This document shows, one piece after another, positions 60,447 to 64,000 of a stretch of 64,000 bases of DNA. Location of the stretch: positions 43,400 through 107,399 of the forward strand of contig CAWIGD010000005.1 in assembly GCA_963835165.1 (NCBI GenBank), given 5' to 3'. The DNA comes from VAZQ01 sp963835165. GTDB taxonomy: Bacteria > Pseudomonadota > Alphaproteobacteria > Rhizobiales > Xanthobacteraceae. A model generated the notes under the pieces. It had not been told where the DNA came from. It did not search any database and saw only the letters and a list, made by a program, of their open reading frames with translations. Each line of letters starts with the position of its first letter. The first letter of the stretch is position 1. Made by a program: the position numbers and the translations under genes.

Positions 60447-60699
60447 GGCGCTCTCCTGTCATCTCGGCCCATTTTGCGATTCCTCCTGGTGCCCATGGTC
60501 GAACTGCAACATCTGGGCGGAACTGGCGCTAACCTGCCGAATTTTGGACGTTTTCTTCGACCATGAACAGCGGGCTGTGGCATCGGCGGGACAACTGGGG
60601 CTTCCCGCTTTTGCCTTTCATCCACCCTCGGCCTAGACAGACTCTCTCTGCCAGTGGAGCGTTCCCGAGGCCCGCCACACGACCGGACCCGGAGCCGTG

Positions 60700-62217
60700 A
60701 TGTCATCGACGCGATCCTTCGTAGCGCGCACCCTGATGTGGGCGGGCGTCGCCTGCGCCGCAACGGGGGTTACCGTCGCGCCGGCGGCGGCCGAAGCGCT
60801 GTTGGTGATCGAAGCCGACAGCGGCAAGGTGATCTTCGCCCACAACGCGGGCCAGCCCTGGTATCCCGCCTCGACCACGAAGCTGATGACCACCTACGTG
60901 ACGCTGCGCGCGGTCAAGGAAGGGCGCATCACCCTCGACCGGCCGCTCGTCGTCTCGGCCAACGCGGCGGCACAGTCGCCGGTAAAGATGGGCTTCCCGC
61001 CGGGCACCGTGATCACCGTCGACAACGCGCTCAAGATGCTGATGGTGAAGTCGGCGAACGACATGGCTGTCGTGCTCGCCGAGGGCGTCGCCGGCTCGGT
61101 CGAGAATTTTGCCGACGAAATGAACAACAACGCGCGTCGGCTCGGCATGATCCAGTCGAGCTTCGTCAATCCCAACGGCCTGCCTGCCGACGACCAGATC
61201 GTCTCCGCGCGCGACATGGCCATCCTGGCGCGCGCGCTCATCCGCGAAATGCCGGAATACGACTACTTCTGGCACCTCCCCGGCATCCGCCTGGGGAAGT
61301 TGGTGCAGCGGAACTACAATACGCTGCTCGGCCGCTATCCCGGCGCCGACGGCATGAAGACCGGCTTCATCTGCGCCTCCGGATTCAACCTCGTCGCCAC
61401 GGCCACGCGCGACGACCGGCGGCTGATCGCCGTGGTGCTCGGCGCTCCCTCGTCGGCGGCGCGCGCATTGAAGGCTGCGCAGCTTCTGGAGCGCGGCTTC
61501 AACAGCAACAGCGGGTTGTCATGGCTGATGCCGTCGCTCGGCACGGTCGAATCGCTGCAGCCGGTCGACGCAGCGCCGCCGAACCTGCGCGACGAAATGT
61601 GCGGCGGCCACCGCAAGCGGCCGGCCACCGAGGACGAGGACGAGGTGATCGGGGCGAACAACAATCCCGACTCGCCCTACGGGGTTTTCCTTTCCAGCCT
61701 GAATCCCCCGAAGGCCAAGAGTGCCGCCGCGCTGCTGCAGGATGCCAAGATGGGCGAGCCGGTCCTCGTCTATACCGGCACCAAGCCGCCGGCGCCGGGA
61801 TCGCTAGCCGCGGGCGACGCGAAAAAGAAGACCGCCGCCGCCAAGCCTCCGGCCGGCAAAGACGCGGCCAAGGATACGGCCAAGGACGCCCCCAAGAATG
61901 GCACCGCGACCGCCGCCGTCCCGTCCGGCGAGGCAACCCTCTCGAAGCCGAAGCCAAAGCCCAAGGCCCCGGCGGCCACGGACCCGTCCAAGGGCGGCGC
62001 ATCCGCAACCGGCGACGGGACCGCTGCGAAGCCGAAGCCCAAACCGGCCCCGAAGGACACGGCCAAGGATGGCGCGTCGCCGACAGCCGCCGCGGGAGCC
62101 GCCGGCGATGGCGCGACGCCGAAGCCAAAACCTAAGAAGCCGGCGCCGAAGCCCGCCGCCACGGACCTCACCCCGGCGGCCGCCCAGCAAACGTCGCAAA
62201 CCCAGCAGGCGAGATGA
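60700..62217 (+). CDS. D-alanyl-D-alanine carboxypeptidase (penicillin-binding protein 5/6 family) with Lys/Pro/Ala tail
   Basis: A 505-residue S11 peptidase that trims peptidoglycan stem peptides. Signal peptide (RTLMWAGVACAATGVTVAPA), then SxxK with Ser58 (ASTTK), SxN (Ser118-Ala-Asn), and KTG (220-222). The catalytic domain ends near 330. The last 130 or so residues are a low-complexity tail of Lys/Pro/Ala blocks (SKPKPKPKAPAATD, AKPKPKPAPKDTAK). This tail is not part of the enzyme fold and may span or bind the wall. GGAG lies near the ATG at 60700. A COG0523 gene follows by 33 bases. Confidence 0.92.
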   Translation: MSSTRSFVARTLMWAGVACAATGVTVAPAAAEALLVIEADSGKVIFAHNAGQPWYPASTTKLMTTYVTLRAVKEGRITLDRPLVVSANAAAQSPVKMGFPPGTVITVDNALKMLMVKSANDMAVVLAEGVAGSVENFADEMNNNARRLGMIQSSFVNPNGLPADDQIVSARDMAILARALIREMPEYDYFWHLPGIRLGKLVQRNYNTLLGRYPGADGMKTGFICASGFNLVATATRDDRRLIAVVLGAPSSAARALKAAQLLERGFNSNSGLSWLMPSLGTVESLQPVDAAPPNLRDEMCGGHRKRPATEDEDEVIGANNNPDSPYGVFLSSLNPPKAKSAAALLQDAKMGEPVLVYTGTKPPAPGSLAAGDAKKKTAAAKPPAGKDAAKDTAKDAPKNGTATAAVPSGEATLSKPKPKPKAPAATDPSKGGASATGDGTAAKPKPKPAPKDTAKDGASPTAAAGAAGDGATPKPKPKKPAPKPAATDLTPAAAQQTSQTQQAR

Positions 62218-62250
62218 GCGCGGCCGGCGCGACCGGCTCCAGCCTTTCGA

Positions 62251-63423
62251 GTGGGCCGCATCTTCCACTGCCACGGAAAACCGGTGGTGGCCACTTTTCC
62301 TGAAAATGCTCTGGGGCCGGCCGAGCCCATCCCCCTGACCGTGCTGACCGGCTTCCTCGGGGCCGGAAAGACGTCTCTGCTCAATCGTCTGGTCACCGAT
62401 CCCGCGCTCGCCGAGACCGCGGTGATCATCAACGAATTTGGCGAGATCGGGCTCGACCATCTGCTGGTCAAGCCGATCAGGGAGGGCGTGGTTCTGCTGC
62501 AGAGCGGCTGCCTGTGCTGCACGTTGCGCGGCGATCTCGTCGACGCCCTGGAGCAGTTGCTGCGCGACCTCGACAACGGCCGTGCCGTGTTTCGCCGCGT
62601 GGTGCTCGAGACCACCGGCCTCGCCGACCCCGTGCCCGTGCTGCAGACCACGATGGCTCATCCCTATCTTGTCATGCGCTACCGGCTCGACGGGGTGATC
62701 GCCGTGGTCGATGCGGTGAACGGGGCGGCGACGCTCGATGAACACATGGAAGCGGTGAAACAGGTCGCGGTCGCCGATCGGATCGTGCTCACCAAGACCG
62801 ACCTGCTCACCACGCCGGAGCAACATCGCGGCCGCGACACGCTCGCTGTCCGACTGCGCCGGCTCAATCCCGCCGCGCCCATCCTCGATGCCGCCGCGAA
62901 CGAAGCGTCGCCCGAGCGCCTCCTGGCCTGCGGCCTGTTCGACCCCGCCCGCAAGATTCCCGACGTCAAGCGCTGGCTGGCGGCCGAAGCGTATGCCGAA
63001 GCGGACGACGACCATGAGCATCACCACCACGATGTGAACCGGCACGACGATCGCATCCGCGCCTTCTCCTTCGCCACCGACACCGCCATTCCTGCCGCGA
63101 TGTTCGACCTGTTCATCGAACTCTTGCGCTCGGTGCACGGCCCCAACCTGTTGCGTCTCAAGGGCATCGTGAAACTGGCGGAAACGCCGACGAGCCCCGT
63201 CGTCATTCACGGCGTGCAGCACATCTTCCATCCGGCGGTGCGGCTGCCGCGCTGGCCGGACGGCGATGAGCGCACCCGCATCGTGTTGATCACGCGCGAT
63301 CTCGACCCCGACGCGGTCAAGCGTCTGTTCGACGCCTTCCTCGGGGCGGGCGCCCCCGATCAGCCCGATCGCGCGGCGCTGCTCGACAATCCGCTGATTC
63401 CGTTCGGCGGAGTCGATCGTTGA
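62251..63423 (+). CDS. CobW/COG0523 family metal GTPase
   Basis: A 390-residue G3E GTPase and putative metallochaperone. Walker A TGFLGAGKTSLLN, metal motif GCLCCTLRGDL (CxCC), guanine-specificity LTKTD, a His-rich insert (DDDHEHHHHDVNRHD) and the CobW C-terminal domain (IHGVQHIFHPAVRLPRW). Known members deliver cobalt or zinc. The start is uncertain: GTG at 62251 is used here, with later in-frame codons possible. It follows the DD-carboxypeptidase gene by 33 bases and may be co-transcribed. Confidence 0.88.
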   Translation: MGRIFHCHGKPVVATFPENALGPAEPIPLTVLTGFLGAGKTSLLNRLVTDPALAETAVIINEFGEIGLDHLLVKPIREGVVLLQSGCLCCTLRGDLVDALEQLLRDLDNGRAVFRRVVLETTGLADPVPVLQTTMAHPYLVMRYRLDGVIAVVDAVNGAATLDEHMEAVKQVAVADRIVLTKTDLLTTPEQHRGRDTLAVRLRRLNPAAPILDAAANEASPERLLACGLFDPARKIPDVKRWLAAEAYAEADDDHEHHHHDVNRHDDRIRAFSFATDTAIPAAMFDLFIELLRSVHGPNLLRLKGIVKLAETPTSPVVIHGVQHIFHPAVRLPRWPDGDERTRIVLITRDLDPDAVKRLFDAFLGAGAPDQPDRAALLDNPLIPFGGVDR

Positions 63424-63498
63424 CCTCCAGATGACGGCGCATTCGCGGGCGCTTTTGACGCCTTGCCAGCATTCGGCCCCTGCCCGATGCTGGAGGCC

Positions 63499-63555
63499 GC
63501 GCCGAGTCGCGGCGCCGAGTCGCGGCGCCATGTGCTGCTTGAATGTGCTGCTTGA
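63499..63555. repeat. Two adjacent 13-bp tandem duplications
   Basis: GCGCCGAGTCGCG occurs twice in tandem (63499-63511, 63512-63524), then ATGTGCTGCTTGA occurs twice in tandem (63530-63542, 63543-63555). They lie in the gap before the acyl-CoA synthetase gene. Different sequences with the same unit length suggest two slippage events or a local replication error. Confidence 0.9.
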
Positions 63556-63579
63556 GCGACACCGCTGCCGGGAATTGAC

Positions 63580-64000
63580 ATGAACGTCATCAAGCGGCTG
63601 ACGGCGGAGGTGGCCAGCCTCAGGGGTGCATTGCGCACCCTCAAAATGACCACGCCGATCGCCCGGAATCCGAGGCGCGTATTCCCGCAAGTTATCCTGG
63701 AACTCGCGGACAAGCATGGCGACGCGCCGGCGTTACTCTCCGACGGCGAGCGCTTCACCTACCGCGAACTTGCGGCCCGCTCCAACCGCTACGCGCGCTG
63801 GGCATTGGCGCAGGACCTGCGCAAGGGCGACACGGTCTGCCTGCTAATGCCGGGGCGGCCGGAATTCCTCGCGATCTGGGTCGGCATCACGCGCGCCGGC
63901 GGCGTGGTTGCACTCGTCAACACCCATCTGACCGGGACCGCACTGGCCTATTGCATCAATGCCGTCACCCCGAAGCACATCATCGTCGCCGCGGAATTGC
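63580..64000 (+). CDS. Acyl-CoA synthetase (FadD-like), 3' end outside the window
   Basis: The first 140 residues of an AMP-forming acyl-CoA synthetase. MNVIKRLTAEVASLRGALR is an N-terminal extension seen in some FadD6/FATP-like long-chain enzymes. LSDGERFTYRELAARSNRYA, LMPGRPEFLAIWVGITRAGG and VVALVNTHLTGTALAY are the usual N-terminal ANL pattern. The P-loop and C-terminus lie beyond the edge. ATG at 63580 has a GGGA 7 bases upstream. Unrelated to the short ligase of the PKS operon apart from superfamily. Confidence 0.88.
   Translation, partial: MNVIKRLTAEVASLRGALRTLKMTTPIARNPRRVFPQVILELADKHGDAPALLSDGERFTYRELAARSNRYARWALAQDLRKGDTVCLLMPGRPEFLAIWVGITRAGGVVALVNTHLTGTALAYCINAVTPKHIIVAAEL

Noticed and set aside
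61804..63717. 637-codon minus-strand ORF opposite the carboxypeptidase tail and CobW genes
   Set aside because: Shadow frame; the Gly/Arg-rich part mirrors the KPKPK tail codons.
1..64000. tRNA, rRNA, IS element or prophage genes
   Set aside because: Scanned by eye in the gaps and among the proteins; no transposase, integrase, cloverleaf or rRNA-like sequence was recognised. A tRNAscan/Infernal run would be decisive.

Overview
The window is high-GC bacterial DNA, most likely from an alphaproteobacterium of the Hyphomicrobiales (Bradyrhizobium/Xanthobacteraceae type). This is inferred from the gene content: an NdvA-type glucan exporter, orphan Bug/TctC solute receptors, many CaiB CoA-transferases, thiolases and enoyl-CoA hydratases. 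REP-like palindromes of the kind common in that group also point there. No rRNA, tRNA, CRISPR array, phage gene or transposase is visible.

Layout. 1-1530: an encapsulin nanocompartment pair, a DyP peroxidase cargo (cut by the window edge) and the shell protein. 1577-2044: a DUF1203 protein. 18236-2408, minus strand: a SAM/cyclase/ATPase regulator (frameshifted), then a compact polyketide operon: type II thioesterase, Sfp-type PPTase, small hypothetical, acyl-AMP ligase, FabG-like SDR, free ACP, a single-module PKS (KS-AT-DH-KR-ACP-TE) and a patatin-like protein without its catalytic residues. 18960-23438: Ku, a small exported protein, a Tat-exported MBL-fold hydrolase, two CTAG-ended palindromes, a TctC receptor and a small HExxH protein. 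23571-32299: a copper locus with CopA divergent from CsoR across a visible operator, a His/Cys-rich exported protein, a fused RND adaptor, an HME-RND pump and a small exported protein.

32444-36657: a carboxymuconolactone-decarboxylase-like protein, an LLM-class oxidoreductase and cofE-cofD-cofC for coenzyme F420. 44259-36723, minus strand: a ThDP enzyme, an RpiR regulator, two CaiB CoA-transferases, an enoyl-CoA hydratase, an active-site-deficient thiolase-fold protein and a DUF35 protein. This could be a CoA-dependent acid-degradation route ending in a retro-aldol step. A TctC receptor and a dihydroxyphthalate-decarboxylase-like protein are divergent from it. 46542-64000: mostly single genes: SAF-domain oxidoreductase, YqaA-type membrane protein, HisE, PutA, an orphan NMT1-type receptor, LysR, NdvA-like exporter, GT-C-like membrane protein, thiolase, DD-carboxypeptidase, COG0523 GTPase and the start of an acyl-CoA synthetase.

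The strongest candidates for new biology are the PKS operon (Cys-type thioesterase, non-catalytic patatin, dedicated ligase/ACP starter unit), the CoA-transferase/thiolase-like/DUF35 operon, and F420 synthesis in a proteobacterium. Product and substrate assignments for all three are inference.
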